The notes under the pieces: model-generated | What the model saw: only the letters and a program-made list of their open reading frames with translations | Told to the model about the DNA's origin: nothing | Databases searched by the model: none | Assembly (NCBI RefSeq): GCF_905220565.1 | Contig: NC_059396.1 | Span: forward strand, 17,357,206-17,421,205 | Length of the DNA: 64,000 nucleotides | Reading direction: 5' to 3' | Source of the DNA: Melitaea cinxia | Taxonomy: Eukaryota > Arthropoda > Insecta > Lepidoptera > Nymphalidae | In this document: piece by piece, positions 47,515 through 59,239 of the stretch | Numbering within the stretch: position 1 is the stretch's first letter | Layout of the letters: each line of letters begins with the position of its first letter | Made by a program: the position numbers and the translations under genes

Positions 47515-48815
47515 TAGAGATATATATTTTTACATGCTAGCATGAACATGAAATGAATATATATATATTGTAGCATAGTAAAGATCAAGTATGCAAGAAC
47601 GTAACAACGTAGATAGATCCATGCCCTGTTAATTATCTTGATGTTCTCGAGCATCTCAACACATGCATACATGTACAGCTTTACACATCCCATACAATAC
47701 ACGTGTATTGTATCTGTCGTTGATTAATTCCTCCACACAATACTTATAAATGATTTCTTACCCACCGTCTCCGTCACATTCATTAATCGTCCGGACGAGG
47801 CGCATCGAATGAAATTGCATGTTAACGTACCGTGGCGGTGCATGCGCCGGGTCGCTATTAACGACAACATTATTAATGACCGCTAACAATCCCCGGACCG
47901 GAACACGATTGACTACTGCTATATAAAAGTAGAATCTTTGTTTTTATAAGATTACGAACGGCATATATATGGTGAAGATGAAATAAATTCGTGTCTCGAA
48001 CTTATTAGCTCCTAGTGGCACAAAAAAATTGTCGGGATTCAGGAAATATACAATCATATGTATTGTCTATACACAGCTTTCTACAACGAGTGAATTACCA
48101 GTTACTGTGGCTTGTATAGTAATATTGTACGTTATGCATAATATTGTTTTATATACTCGTAATAGTAACAATATTTTTAGAAAAAAAAAGTTTAACGCCC
48201 ACAGGCTTAACATAAGCATTTCTAATGAGAAAACTAAACCGATTAGGTAAGGTACAAGTGAATTATACGAAAAGATGATATTAAAAGTTCACTCTCTAAC
48301 TTTTAAATACGGGTCCTTTCAATATGATATAAGCACAACAAACTTAAAAGTAAACAAGTATACGATACATAGATATACACACTGCTTATGAATATACGAT
48401 ACATACAGTTAATATATACACTGTAACTTATGAAGAAGTTCTGAGCTTATGAATTATCTTAAAAGAAGAATTAGCTCGATACACATCTTGTTCACCATAC
48501 AGACGTACAAGAATATCGATCCAATAACACACATTCGATTATCGGTCCCGGCAATAACTTACGAAGTTTTAACTTCCATGCCTTTGAAACCTCGCCAAGA
48601 GTACGTGGAAATCTCGACGATGTCTCTTGTAGATTTAACTTACATTTTAGTGGAAGCCTTAGAACCTATTTTCTGTTGGTTGACTATTGAATGTACGTCG
48701 TGTTTCGTTGAGAATTATTGGTTCTGTACACTTTATCTCTATAGTAAGAGGTGGAGTTAGTGTTTGAAGATATGTGTATAAAATGATAATGCTTTACAGA
48801 AATATTTTTGTATTT
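47515..48815. other. A/T-rich DNA with GC island 47765-47890
   Basis: The island is non-repetitive and may be a conserved non-coding element. The 103-codon plus-strand frame at 48449-48760 has no recognised domain. Confidence 0.35.
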
Positions 48816-48817
48816 TG

Positions 48818-48960
48818 GTGGCAACCATTGTAATGTAATGGTGTGAATTGCTTTACTGCTGGCAGTCGGGAGTTCGTTTCCCGCTCAAGACTGATATTTG
48901 TGTTTGAACAAATATTAATTTCAGGTTCAATTTATTTCTATTGTGGGTATCCCAAGCGTT
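48818..48960 (+). mobile_element. SINE head fragment
   Basis: 'aatggtgtgaattgctttactg' followed by a diverged B-box (GAGTTCGTTTCCC) and 'cgctcaagactgatatttgtg' matches the heads at 22961 and 41548. The body is lost. Confidence 0.55.
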
Positions 48961-49313
48961 TTTTTAAACAACGTATAACTATTGAGCAGCATGAACTCCA
49001 AGCCTATCTGGAGAACAGTTTTTGACGCTGTGTAGACGAAAGAAGTCTACAAGGTGGCTGTATTACAAAATAATTGAATAATACTATGAGTGATCAAACT
49101 AAATTTCTTGTAATAACATAATTTGATATTCGCTTGCTTGTTTGCTTATTCAGTTTACCGACGATTGAGTTACAATCACTCGCACTAACTTAGTACTAAT
49201 ATTAATACAATAAAGTTTGGGAGATTGTTTAAAGACATTACTCAGATTATATAAATCTAATTACTAAAATAATTTGTGTTAGAATTTTCATTTATTTTTA
49301 ACCATTATATGCT

Positions 49314-49412
49314 CCACTGCAGCAGCGTGGTGGATTAAGCTTTAATCCGTCTCCTACGTGGGGAAAGAAGCCTATGCCCAGCAGCGGGATATTATAGGCT
49401 GAAGTGATATGC
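49314..49412 (+). repeat. SINE 3' fragment
   Basis: 'cagcagcgtggtggattaag', 'gtctcctacgtggggaaag' and 'gcccagcagcgggatattat' form the terminal part of the common SINE. Confidence 0.75.
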
Positions 49413-49414
49413 TT

Positions 49415-49800
49415 CATCAGACATCAATTTATGTGTTATACGAGGAGATCAGAAATCATAAGAGCGTGTGCATTCGCTCTATTCTAATTATACACATGTA
49501 TGAGCTATTCGATACTTAATAAAAGTAAGAGGCGTCTTACAGCATCCATTTCTCAACGTACCGAGCGTTCGTGTATGCTGTTAGCATTGCGGGAGTTACG
49601 ACGCGGAAAACTTAAAGATTTTACAGCGAGAGTTCTCTTAAGATTTTAAAGCATCGCTAACTTACCGATAGCCAGTATTTTATACAGCTTTTAGTAAATG
49701 GACGAGTAATAACATGTTAAGAAAGGGAAATGATCTGCGGGAACGTTTTGATCGTAAATAACAGGGTTTTGGATTGTGAACGATTTTAAACTTATGTTTT
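49415..49800. other. A/T-rich DNA, nothing recognised
   Basis: Unique sequence with a small GC-richer patch near 49555-49615. Confidence 0.4.
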
Positions 49801-49803
49801 ATA

Positions 49804-49960
49804 CTAGCCGTACCCGTAACTTTGCGATTTTTACTCGCTTTCCTAAGTCTTGAATTTAGGAATAAAGAGTATCCAGTGCCTTAGTTTATGGTATCCGGTA
49901 AAATCATGCCGCGTATCATTCAAATTCATTCAGTAATTAGTGGCTAAGACATAAAAAATA
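49804..49960 (-). mobile_element. Degenerate Helitron-like 3' end
   Basis: CTAG (49804-49807), read on the minus strand, ends a block containing 'cctaagtcttgaatttagg' and 'ggtatccggtaaaat'. It resembles CTAG-ended lepidopteran Helitron derivatives. Neither a clear hairpin nor a 5' TC end is preserved. Confidence 0.35.
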
Positions 49961-49964
49961 GATA

Positions 49965-51355
49965 ATAATGAAAAATAATGTAGATTATCAACTATAGGAT
50001 CTGCGAAAAGAAAGTTTCAAAACACCTTCAACGTACAGAAACGGGCCTTTTAAAGATTTATTATAAGTATTTATATATATTTCTATCGTAAAAAGTATTT
50101 TTTTTTATTTGTAATAAACCTTTTGATTTGTATTTTGGATACCAATACCATCAAAAAGGAATATACACAGACTATAGAAGGCAACACTAACGCTCGTTGC
50201 CTATATAAAATGACGCGACTTACTATTACCGTTATCTACACTTTTCTTTAATACAAGGGATTACTATATATCTGCGTTATATAATAAGGTCTTTCGTATT
50301 CATTTTATTGTAAATACAATTTAAAAAAAATAATCGAAACAATTAAAGTCAAGTTCCAACCACGTAACGTCGTTATCTCGAATTACGTTCACAAATGCTG
50401 ATATTGTTTGCAATAATATAATTAATCGTAATTAATAAGTAATCAATATTCAATTTGTTTAATCCGTGCTTAATCGTGTGCAGAACAATGTACTGGTAAA
50501 TTTGATAATCCCTACTCGTTAAACACAATTTCAACAACCGAATAACTGCCCTATGGATTTTTTTTAATAAACCTCATAAAAACATGGACAAATACATCGC
50601 AAATTTTGATAGATCTTACAGCCACGCATAACTGGATATGTTTTTTTTCCAATAGGGTGCATCGTCGTAATTCCACGGGTGAAGATTCTGCCTTAAATTT
50701 CTTATTATTGCAGCGTTTCAATATGCAGCTATAGCCTATACTTTTCCTGGCTTTCTAACGCCTTATAAGAGCTTTCAAATAACAAACCCTTGAAATAATC
50801 ATATAGTTTAGCTTTAGGTGTTTTATATGCGTAAAGGTGAAAATCGAACCTTTAAGGTAACTCACTAAATGAGTATTATTACTTTAAATCATCCAACTCA
50901 ACTTGAAGCGTGGCTGTATGTGTGCGCGTACTTGTTAAAATGCAACTTTGATTTGGTTGACACCGGGCGCGGAACACGTCATCTTGAAAACACGTGTTTT
51001 ATTCCATTAATAAGTTGATAAAAATGAAAAAAAAAATAGTGAAAATAAATTAAATTGAGATTTTTTTAAATATTTTAAAGATGGAAAATTTATATGCATT
51101 TTATAAAAAACATTTAAACCTTAACATAAACACACACACACACAAGCACAGAGGCTATTAACACTAGTTTGGCGCAACAGCAAAACGTGCCAAATTGCCT
51201 TGAAACATCTATAATTGTACCTATTAAATTTGTAAATAAAATGAAGTTATTTCCAATTTAGACTCGAAAATAAAACAGTATTATTTGGTATATTATAGTA
51301 GTAACTAATGCTGTTTACCTATTCGATTAGATATCTTCATTTTTATAACAATGTA
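49965..51355. other. A/T-rich DNA, nothing recognised
   Basis: A short (CA) run lies at about 51128-51144. No supportable gene. Confidence 0.4.
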
Positions 51356-51359
51356 TATT

Positions 51360-51697
51360 TACACAGATCACCAGGGAACAAATTGTTCAAAATTGTCACT
51401 AATTGGTACCCTATTCATAAGAAAAGACGGAAAGGAAGGCCATTCAAAAGATGGAGTGATGACATAGTTGCTACGGTGGGAAATACCTGGAACAGACTGG
51501 CAAGAGACAGAGCGAAATGGAAGGAAATGGAGGAGGCTTTCACCGCCAGAGCGGTCCTTACTACAAAAAGCGTTAACGCAGTTTAATAAAATATACTATA
51601 CAAACTAGAATAAGTATAATACTAACACAAATATTATTTAGAATTAATGTAAACTACGTGTAAAGAATAAATAAAGCTTTATTATTATTATTATATT
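51360..51697 (+). mobile_element. 5'-truncated RTE-type LINE, 3' end
   Basis: The open frame 51308-51586 ends with the typical RTE C-terminus: KKRRKGRPFKRWSDDIV and, further on, RLARDRAKWKEMEEAF, then a stop. After it come about 100 bp of A/T-rich 3' UTR, AATAAAGC and an (ATT)n tail (51680-51694), the 3' ending used by RTE elements. The reverse-transcriptase core and endonuclease are absent, so this is a dead 5'-truncated copy. The first 20 or so residues of the frame are probably host sequence. Confidence 0.8.
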
Positions 51698-51699
51698 TA

Positions 51700-51985
51700 A
51701 ACATAGCAATAAATCTACGAATGACGCTATTAATGGTATACAAAGTAATTTATGGTCAATGCTAAACCATAGCGCTATCACAAAAACTCTAAGCACAAGA
51801 AGCTGACAGATGATAGACTTGCAACTTTATCACTTTTAATATATTACCAAGGAATACTTATTATCAAGATGTGGTAAGCGACTCTGAATTGGGAATTCTA
51901 ACAAAATATTTAATTTTATTCTTCTTCCTTGAAACAAGCTTTTATTCTTATAGAGTTACGCCAATTTAGGCTACATTCTTTCATT
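51700..51985. other. A/T-rich DNA, nothing recognised
   Basis: Unique sequence without a supportable feature. Confidence 0.4.
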
Positions 51986-51986
51986 T

Positions 51987-52210
51987 GACGACGCGTTAGC
52001 GCAGCGGTAATAGCACTGGCTGTTGCACTGGCGGTCGCGGGTTCGATTCCCGCTCACGACAGACCTATGTATCGACGATATAGATGTTAGTCGTGGTCTG
52101 GGCGTTGTGATTGTGTATTGTGTGTGTTTTCGGACCCCCCCAACACAGGAGAAAATCCTACTGGGGGATCCGTTGAGTGTGAAGCGTTTATTAATTCTTA
52201 TTCTTTTTTA
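51987..52210 (+). mobile_element. SINE, second subfamily, well preserved
   Basis: The head GACGACGCGTTAGCGCAGCG has a good B-box (GGTTCGATTCC, 52040-52050). The body 'tggtctgggcgttgtgattgtg' and 'cggacccccccaacac' matches 23161-23365. It ends in an A/T-rich tail. The open frame at 52023-52211 is an artefact. Confidence 0.8.
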
Positions 52211-52214
52211 GTTT

Positions 52215-55200
52215 ATTTATTCTACATCAATTTTTTATTATTTTGACATTAGTATTTATTACAAACCAATTTTTAAACAAAGTTTTGAAGTTTCGATAAA
52301 GAATTTTAGTGCAGCAAGACAAAAGGAAGACGAACAGAATAAGTGAAGAAACTAATGGAAGAATTGTCTAAGAAAATCCTATCCACTATTAAGGTAAGAC
52401 CATCGACCACACTAATTCTGGCTGCGGTATCCTTATAATTTCTTTCTGATACCCGAATAAATCCACATCGGGGAAGTTAAATTACGTGTGGTGAGAGCGT
52501 ATCGCGATTGTATCTAGACGGGTATAAATCCGGGGGACTTTGCTGACGCCATCTTGGATTTGGGAAGTATTCTCTTAAGTTTCATTAAGCGATCGTTCGA
52601 GATACGCAGTAGATATGCGACGCTGAGAAATAAATCGGCACGGGATTCGAGGAAGTTGGGCGCACTTGATTTACTGGCGAAATTGGTAACACGAGTTGCA
52701 TACGAGATTAAGGAACTCAGAAATAGATTACTGCATTACTTCTAGATGTAATACCATTAAAAATAATCAATGAAGTCGTCCATGACGATTGATAAAACGA
52801 TTTGCATATAGGAGATATCATTACAATCCGTCTGGGTCAATGTGATTAATTTGTTGTTTGTTCAGTAGTTCTAATGTTCGAAAGATTGGAGTTGTCTGAA
52901 AAATAAAATGAAGGTTTAATAGATGGTATTCTAACCGCAAATATATCTTGACAGACAATCAAATTCGAAACTTTCAAAATAAAGATAAATACGTAGTTGG
53001 CACCGTTTCGACGGCCCCGAACTATGGCTTAACCTACCTGAATATCTAGGAAAATACTTGCCAAAACCTAATCCATCTATTATGTAGGGTAGCCGCTACA
53101 GAAATTGGCTTTGACCCAGTTGAATACCTTGACTAATACATTGTTTTTTATTTAGTATTTCTTTTATCCTGAAAGTCCTAGATCACGTCTGTACTTTCGC
53201 AAAACATAAATGTTTTACTTCACTGCAAACCGTCAAATGAAAAAAAAGAACCTTTACAAGATAAAATATTTAAAGTTTATAATTATAGTAGACACTATCG
53301 CAAAGACATGTATCAAACTCATCCTAATTAAAATTTACAAGCCAACGAGCAACCGCATTATAAATAATAATGTCATCGTCATATTGTCGGGTCCCAGTAC
53401 AGCATAACGAAGTTGGTTCTGGTGTGGAAGTTTGTCATAGTTAGTTATAGTTCCGCCGCTGCAGCTTGAGCCGAAGTGTTGTGCTAATTATTTATCCATA
53501 CTAATATTGTTAAGAAAGTTTGCTCGAAGTTAGTTTTTCTGCTCTTAAAATTCGGAATTCGATCATATAAATCGTTTTGACGTACCTAGTTTATAAATGT
53601 ATGATAAACAAAAAGTTTTAAGCGGTCTAGTGTTTTGATGCATGAAAGCTTAAGATAATTTTACCTAACAAATATCCGTAATGAAGACAACAAAAATAAC
53701 TACTACACTTTGATATAGGGAGTTATAACGTTATTTTAATATACTAATAGCGCGGATTTTGTATATTAATATATTATGACTATATAAAAAGCATTTTACC
53801 CGTATCCGAAAGCCAACGCCCTTAAAATAGCATCTTCACGAAATCCTTGTCGTGGGATTCCTCATTAAAAGTCAACCCTTGGTCCCTCGGCGCTATCGCG
53901 TGACGATCGGGAGCCGACATCGAGCCGTCCATAAACTTGATCCTTATACCCTTACTACAGAACACTCGCATTCAATTCGAACGAGATAAGCCTTGTAATA
54001 AACTCGCAACGTTAATCGAACAAATTGATGAAGCGGCAAGTCCGAGTTATTGCAATCAAGATTTCTAAGCGAGATTTGATTATGAACCATCAATAAAGAC
54101 TGCAAATAAGACTCCTGCTACGGATCCTACTCGGATACGTTTTGAATCTAAATGGATTTGCCAATACGATATCGGTAAGCCCACTGTGAGTAACTAAGTT
54201 CACTGAAACCGACTCGAGCAAACAAATCAACCTAACGTTATTACCAAGTATAAACATAATTGAAATTAGTTGGAATTGTATTACAAGGATTTTGGTTTAC
54301 AAATTGAAGAATTATCGTTAAGCAATACGATCTGCGTATCAATGTTGATTACATTCGTTAGGTTTTCGTGAACCGTAATGAAGTTATTATTTACAAGTTT
54401 TGATTTAATTAAGCAAACAGTTTTTATATGTGTAAATATTGTTGCAAATTAACAATGAATATTGAACGACATTTTTTTAGCACATTGAATTCAGTCCAGT
54501 TTTTAAGTCATTAAAACTTTTGTGAATATTTTATTTTTGCAAATTATTAAAAGGCGTTTGCCAGCAACATTTTGGTCAAATATTTAAGTGACAACATAAA
54601 ACATCCAGAGCTTTTCAATTTCGCTGGACACGTAAAACGTTATAACTTTAGCACGTCGTAAACGACACGACTGTTTTATAGTACACGTGATTACGAATTA
54701 CATTGTCACCTAAAGTGGAAGAGCCTTTATTGCTGTCGAAAATTTGATTTTGCTTGTTTAGCTTACAAAATTTTCAAAAAAATGTACAAAACGTTAAAAA
54801 TTATATTTACCAAATTGACATATTGTGCTAAAAGATCATTGAAATGTGTAGTATTTTTGTTGAGGAAAATTGTCGTTTTATTCGGCGTATTTTCTTAATA
54901 GGGTTCGTCTTTATGATTTCTGAAATGTTATTATGTTCAATAAGTTATTGGTTTTAGAATGTTCGCAAAGGCTGAACGGTAATCGGACTTTTCTGTCATG
55001 TTATCATCTATTACAACTTGGTTCTTATAAAAAGGAATTCTTACGAACTCACAAAGCATTACAAATAAAATGTATGGTAAATTTAACTTGTGAGTGTATG
55101 TGTGTATGTAATTGAACATTAGATTAATTACTGCACTGATTGTTAAGGGCTTAACAAACATCTCACCTTGTATTACTCAACAAAGTTCAGTGGTCATCCT

Positions 55201-55728
55201 AAATGTTACAAGCTTTCAACATCAGAATATGTTCTAAATCACGAGGGTTACAACTTGTAACTTCGCTCAACTTGTTAACTTGAACGAACGGGTTCTAATA
55301 TACACAAGAAGCTGAAAACTAAAAATAGGTGCATTCGAATCTCGTTCAAAACATCCTAAATATAGTCGTTATTATCGCATGACTCCTAAATTTTAGATCG
55401 ACCTGTAGACCACAGTGTAGTTTCTGTACAAGTTGCGAACTTTATGGTGCATTAGTGAACGTTTTTAAACCGATTAACCACATACAGAGTTCGTTGTGAT
55501 ACATAAACGTACCGTCGAAGTTTGGCTGACAAGTTTTCTTAATTTCTCTTACTATATTGAGATTATTTTGCAAACTCTTTCGATTGTAGTAAGTATAAGT
55601 GTTAAGAGTATATTCAGGATTGTAGTATGGGATTATACCTAGCAGCACCCTCTAGTATCTTGTTTAGGAACTAATGATCGACCATACAACGATAAGTACG
55701 ATTAGTTGATTTGGTTCTTGCATATAAT
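52215..55728. other. Mostly A/T-rich DNA with island 53810-54220
   Basis: A plus-strand frame over 52530-52745 (ending in TAG at 52743) is protein-like in composition, but no family is recognised and no splice or poly-A context supports it. The stretch 53810-54220 is GC-richer and non-repetitive. No gene is called. Confidence 0.35.
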
Positions 55729-55732
55729 AACA

Positions 55733-55995
55733 GCACATGACAAACATTTGTATTGGCTATACAGGTGTTTGCCGTGGTCTGGGTGTTTGTGCAGTCCTTG
55801 TGGGTCTCCCCACCGTACCTCGGAAAGCACGTTCGGTTCCGGTTGTTATCATGTACACCTGATAGCGATCGTTACTCATAGAATATATCCGCCAACCCGC
55901 ATTGGAGCAGCGTGGTAGATTAAGCTCTGATCCTTCTCCTACATGGGAAAAGAGGCCTATGCCCAATAGTGGGATATCACAGGCTGAAGCGATAT
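55733..55995 (+). mobile_element. SINE, 5'-truncated
   Basis: It carries 'acaggtgtttgccgtggtctg', 'gtgggtctccccaccgtacc', 'cggttgttatcatgtacacc', 'gatagcgatcgttactcata', 'ggagcagcgtgg' and 'gtgggatatcacaggctga', in the order of the complete copy at 47157-47501, but lacks the tRNA-like head. Confidence 0.85.
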
Positions 55996-56590
55996 AATTA
56001 CAGATGGCTTTGATACTATATTATTATAATAGAAACGAGAAAATATTTATTGTAAAAAAATTATAAGAATTTTTCAACCTTAATGTTCAAAAGGAATACT
56101 TAGTTAATAGTTTCCTGACATAATAAAAAAAAAAAAAAACAGCAAAACAGCTTATTTCCTCAAACGGTTCATGTTATTTTGCTATCATCCGTACATCCAA
56201 ACCGTTCAATTCCAACATAATATTTTTAAACGATTCTCTTTACTGTAAAAGTATTCGAAAAATACTTCAAATAATATTTTATTTATAGTTTGATGTGTAT
56301 TTTGTATAAAAGTGTGTGATTTTATAGCATGCTAGCTGTGCCCGCGACATCATCCGCGTAATTTAACAAAACAATTATTGTTCAGTTGGCAGTTATGAAA
56401 TATATAAGTTCCTAAAATAAAAGTAGCGTAAGTTACTCTTTAATTACATCAGCTATCTGCCAGTGAAAGTCCCGTCAAAATCGGTCCAACCGTTTCAAAG
56501 ATTTGCCGCAACAAACAGTCAGACATACAGATTACAGAAAAAAATAAATAAAAAAGTGTTATTTTGGTATATGTACCGTGTATATGTTGC

Positions 56591-56800
56591 AGTCAAAACT
56601 CTTAACCAGTCAAAAGCACTATTGACTAGCAAAATTAGTCAGAAGTACTTTTGACCGTTTGCTTTAGTCAATAATACTTTTGACTAAAATAACAGTTAAA
56701 AGTACTTTTGCCCAATGGAGCTGGTTAAAAGTACTTTTGACTAAATGATTCCGTCAAAAGTGGTTTTGACTGGTTGTATCAGTCAAAACTCTTAAAACGT
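56591..56800 (+). repeat. Left palindrome array (six full units and two half units)
   Basis: Units start at 56591 (half), 56608, 56637, 56666, 56694, 56723, 56752 and 56781 (half). From 56608 on the spacing is 28-29 bp: a 20-bp near-palindrome with consensus AGTCAAAAGTACTTTTGACT plus about 9 bp of variable spacer. The first and last units share AGTCAAAACTCTTAA instead of the full palindrome. Confidence 0.9.
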
Positions 56801-56890
56801 TAAGGTGGTCGATAAAAATAACGACAAACGCACATATATACTTTTATATTACTCATTATTAGTGGAGAACGTGGTGATATTAGAACAAAA

Positions 56891-57454
56891 ATGAGTGACT
56901 ACGAAAAGAAAGAAAGCTTTTTGCAAAGAATTTTAGCGATGGAAGATATGAAAGATAGTCATTTCAATGTGATGACAAAAGAAAAATTTGAAAAGTTTGC
57001 AATGGATGTGGAAGACGCGAAATTTAATGAAAAGGAAACACCATTACAGTACAGTAGACTATTTACAACGCTTTAACACATTGAAGTTTGTGGTATAAAA
57101 AAATTAGTTACAAACACAGAACCTGTCAAATATTTTTGCCGGCTGAGGAAATCTACGACATTATTGATGCTGCTCATATTTCTATAGGGCATGGTGGTCG
57201 CGATAGACTTAAGAATGAAACGGCAAAAAAGTACGCTAATGTTACAAAAGAAATGATTAATATATATTTATCAATGTGCGAAGTATGCCAAAGGAAGAAA
57301 AGCAAAAAAAGGATGGGTCAGGTTTAAAATCCTGCACACTGAAATGAACAGCCGCTGCCAAGTCGATCTGATTGACATGCAGTCGCAAGAAGATCGCGGG
57401 CATAAATTTATTATGGTTTATCAGGATCATTTAACTAAATTTATTCACATCTAA
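56891..57454 (+). pseudogene. Integrase-like gene (KRBA2/Ginger type), truncated and frameshifted
   Basis: ATG at 56891 opens a 61-codon acidic N-terminal segment (MSDYEKKESFLQRILAMEDM) that ends at a stop (57074-57076). In other frames follow a zinc-binding HHCC domain (AAHISIGHGGRDRL ... CEVCQRKK, 57160-57300) and the start of an integrase core (CQVDLIDMQSQEDRGHKF), which stops at 57452-57454. The rest of the DDE core is missing. I recall similar lepidopteran proteins being named KRAB-A domain-containing protein 2-like. At least one frameshift (near 57130) and several stops make it a pseudogene. Confidence 0.75.
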
Positions 57455-57456
57455 CG

Positions 57457-57672
57457 AGTTAATAGTGCTTTTGACTGACGCTTTTTGCAGTTAAAACTAC
57501 TTTTGACGGAGAGTGTCAGTCAAAAGTATTTTTAACCGCGAATTTGCAGTCAAAAGTACTAATAACCAATAATTTTCAGTCAAAACCACTTTTGACCAAC
57601 TTGTCCAGTCAAAAGTACTTTTGACTGATTTCGCTAGTCAATAGTATTTTTGACTGGTTAAGAGTTCTGACT
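57457..57672 (+). repeat. Right palindrome array (seven full units and a terminal half unit)
   Basis: Units start at 57457, 57489, 57518, 57548, 57578, 57607 and 57636, spaced 29-32 bp. The unit at 57607-57626 is the perfect 20-bp palindrome. The terminal half unit 57656-57672 is the inverted counterpart of the one at 56591. Confidence 0.9.
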
Positions 57673-57739
57673 GCAACATATACATCGATATAATGCATTT
57701 AGTCATTCCAATTTTATTTATTTGTATTTATTGATCCAT

Positions 57740-58790
57740 TGTTATAAAAATATAGGCGTTTAGGAGTAAGCGCTTCCCGTAACGAGTAACACATTAAAAA
57801 TTGTAGTAGTACAATAAAACAAATAGTTTAAAAATCCTTTACTTTGTTTTATTAAATTTATTGATAATATTAATATTAATAAAATTAATAATTTTTCGAA
57901 ATAATCGTATCTGAAATAAGTATTACCGTATCTTCATCAAATATTTTGGCTGAGCTAGCTAAATATTAACTGATTAAATTTCATGTAAAAAACAGGTAAT
58001 TTTTAAGAACTTGAAAAAGGAGGAGATTCTATACTCCTGTATAATTTTTTTTCAACAATACAAAGGAGTATACATTACTTGTATTTGAAATAATTGTTTA
58101 TACGAAGCAGCATTATAGAATTTCATTGCAACAATGTCAATATTAGGATAATATGTATACACTAACACCAGCTATCAAACCCTTGGCCCACATTGAATGA
58201 AAGGTGTAGGGTCAATAATAGGAGGTCAAATATTTGTACCGGCCTGCGGGCACGGTGTTTGCTCTTCACCAAGATTTGCACGTCGTATATACGTCGTATG
58301 TATGTACCTACGGCTTAGACAACTTGACGTTATGTGAACTTAGATAGAATTTTAGAAATCCTAGTTTTATTTTCATATTAAATATATTTTTATACTGTTT
58401 AAAGTGGGCCTGTAACTAAATTTCGTCTGGAATTTTTATTTTTGTATTTATATAATAATGATATAGATTAACTATCTACAAAATATGTACATAAAATAGT
58501 TATTCTTTGCTTTATTATTTTGGAATTTTCCTTTTGTTGTAATAATCAAACGCAATAAATAATTCTTTTACTATTACGTAGGCTTGAAACAAATCTTTCA
58601 AGCTGATCAATGCGTAATGATAGACTAGATTTGGAGTATTTGCAAAAAAAGTTTCCCTGCAAAGCTTTCTATCATCTTATTTATTTTGTAAATGCTCTAT
58701 TAATGACGTAATAAAATATGAATAATGACAAAGATAAAAAACAATCGCATTCATTTATAAATAGTTCTCATAAATGTTGTTTATTTTGTA
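57740..58790. other. A/T-rich DNA, nothing recognised
   Basis: Unique A/T-rich sequence. No supportable gene. Confidence 0.4.
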
Positions 58791-58794
58791 GAAT

Positions 58795-58945
58795 GTAGAT
58801 GAATGCAGTTGGTAAAAGTTTCGGTAGACTACAATCCTCTGTCGGCTGCAGATAGCTGGCGTCCGGTCTGTTACCAGCAGGTGTTACCGTGATATACAGC
58901 ACTCAGTTCTGAATAAATCCGGCTGCTTACTCGGAATATATAAAA
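58795..58945 (-). other. GC-richer block, possible coding remnant or dispersed repeat
   Basis: A compact GC-richer block. One minus-strand frame stays open for about 40 codons (YITVTPAGNRPDAS...) starting just after a TGA. It has no start codon or splice context. It could be a piece of a mobile element or a conserved block; I do not recognise it. Confidence 0.25.
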
Positions 58946-59116
58946 GTATTTATCTACTTGATATTTTAGAATATTAACGTTTAACTATATTTACATATAC
59001 ACAAAAATAATTTATTTGAACCAGATGAAGATAATTATGCTCTATATCCAATGCATCACTTATTATTATTTTTTTGAAATATTGTATTTGATGGTCGCTT
59101 AAACCGAATATAAAAT

Positions 59117-59239
59117 CATCATATCAAAAATTTCGATCTAGCGAGTACATCGTTCCATAGCTTAATTGGCTAAAGCACCGACACGGTCAGTCGGAGATGC
59201 AGGTTCGATCCCCGCTGGAACGGTCGATTTTTGATATGA
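59117..59239 (+). repeat. tRNA-like sequence inside an inverted repeat
   Basis: Positions 59150-59221 fold as a tRNA: acceptor CGTTCCA/TGGAACG, D stem GCTT/AAGC, anticodon stem CCGAC/GTCGG, T loop TTCGATC. The T stem has an A-C mismatch, position 33 is C instead of T, and the anticodon would be GGT, which eukaryotic nuclear tRNA-Thr genes do not normally use. ATCATATCAAAAAT at 59117-59130 is exactly inverted at 59226-59239. I judge it a tRNA-derived repeat, not a working tRNA gene. Confidence 0.6.

Larger units (their letters stand above)
56585..57678 (+). mobile_element. Ginger/KRBA2-like DNA transposon with palindromic subterminal arrays
   Basis: The 1094-bp element starts TGTTGCAGTCA and ends TGACTGCAACA, with 4-bp TATA duplications at 56581-56584 and 57679-57682. 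TGT...ACA ends with a 4-bp duplication fit Ginger-type elements, whose transposase derives from Gypsy-like integrases. Inside are two arrays of imperfect copies of AGTCAAAAGTACTTTTGACT (56591-56800 and 57457-57672) around a decayed integrase gene. Much of the integrase is deleted, so the copy is non-autonomous. Confidence 0.75.
56332..57734 (-). mobile_element. Helitron interrupted by another transposon
   Basis: The left part (56332-56584) and right part (57683-57734) together match the 34242-34564 Helitron: CTAG, 'cgacatcatccgcg', 'atcagctatctgccagt', 'ggtatatgtaccgtgtata', then 'tccaattttatttatttgta'. The middle is the insertion at 56585-57678. The 5' end has drifted (TCAATAAATACAAATA). Confidence 0.75.

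Noticed and set aside
48545..48660. Minus-strand stretch with acceptor and GTAAGT donor that could be a small exon
   Set aside because: It overlaps a longer open frame on the other strand, the peptide is unrecognised, and GTAAGT is common by chance in this composition.
52023..52211. Open frame of 62 codons
   Set aside because: It lies within a SINE.
56585..57678. CRISPR-like pattern of regularly spaced repeats
   Set aside because: Repeats are palindromic, diverged, separated by about 9 bp and sit inside a eukaryotic transposon with terminal inverted repeats.
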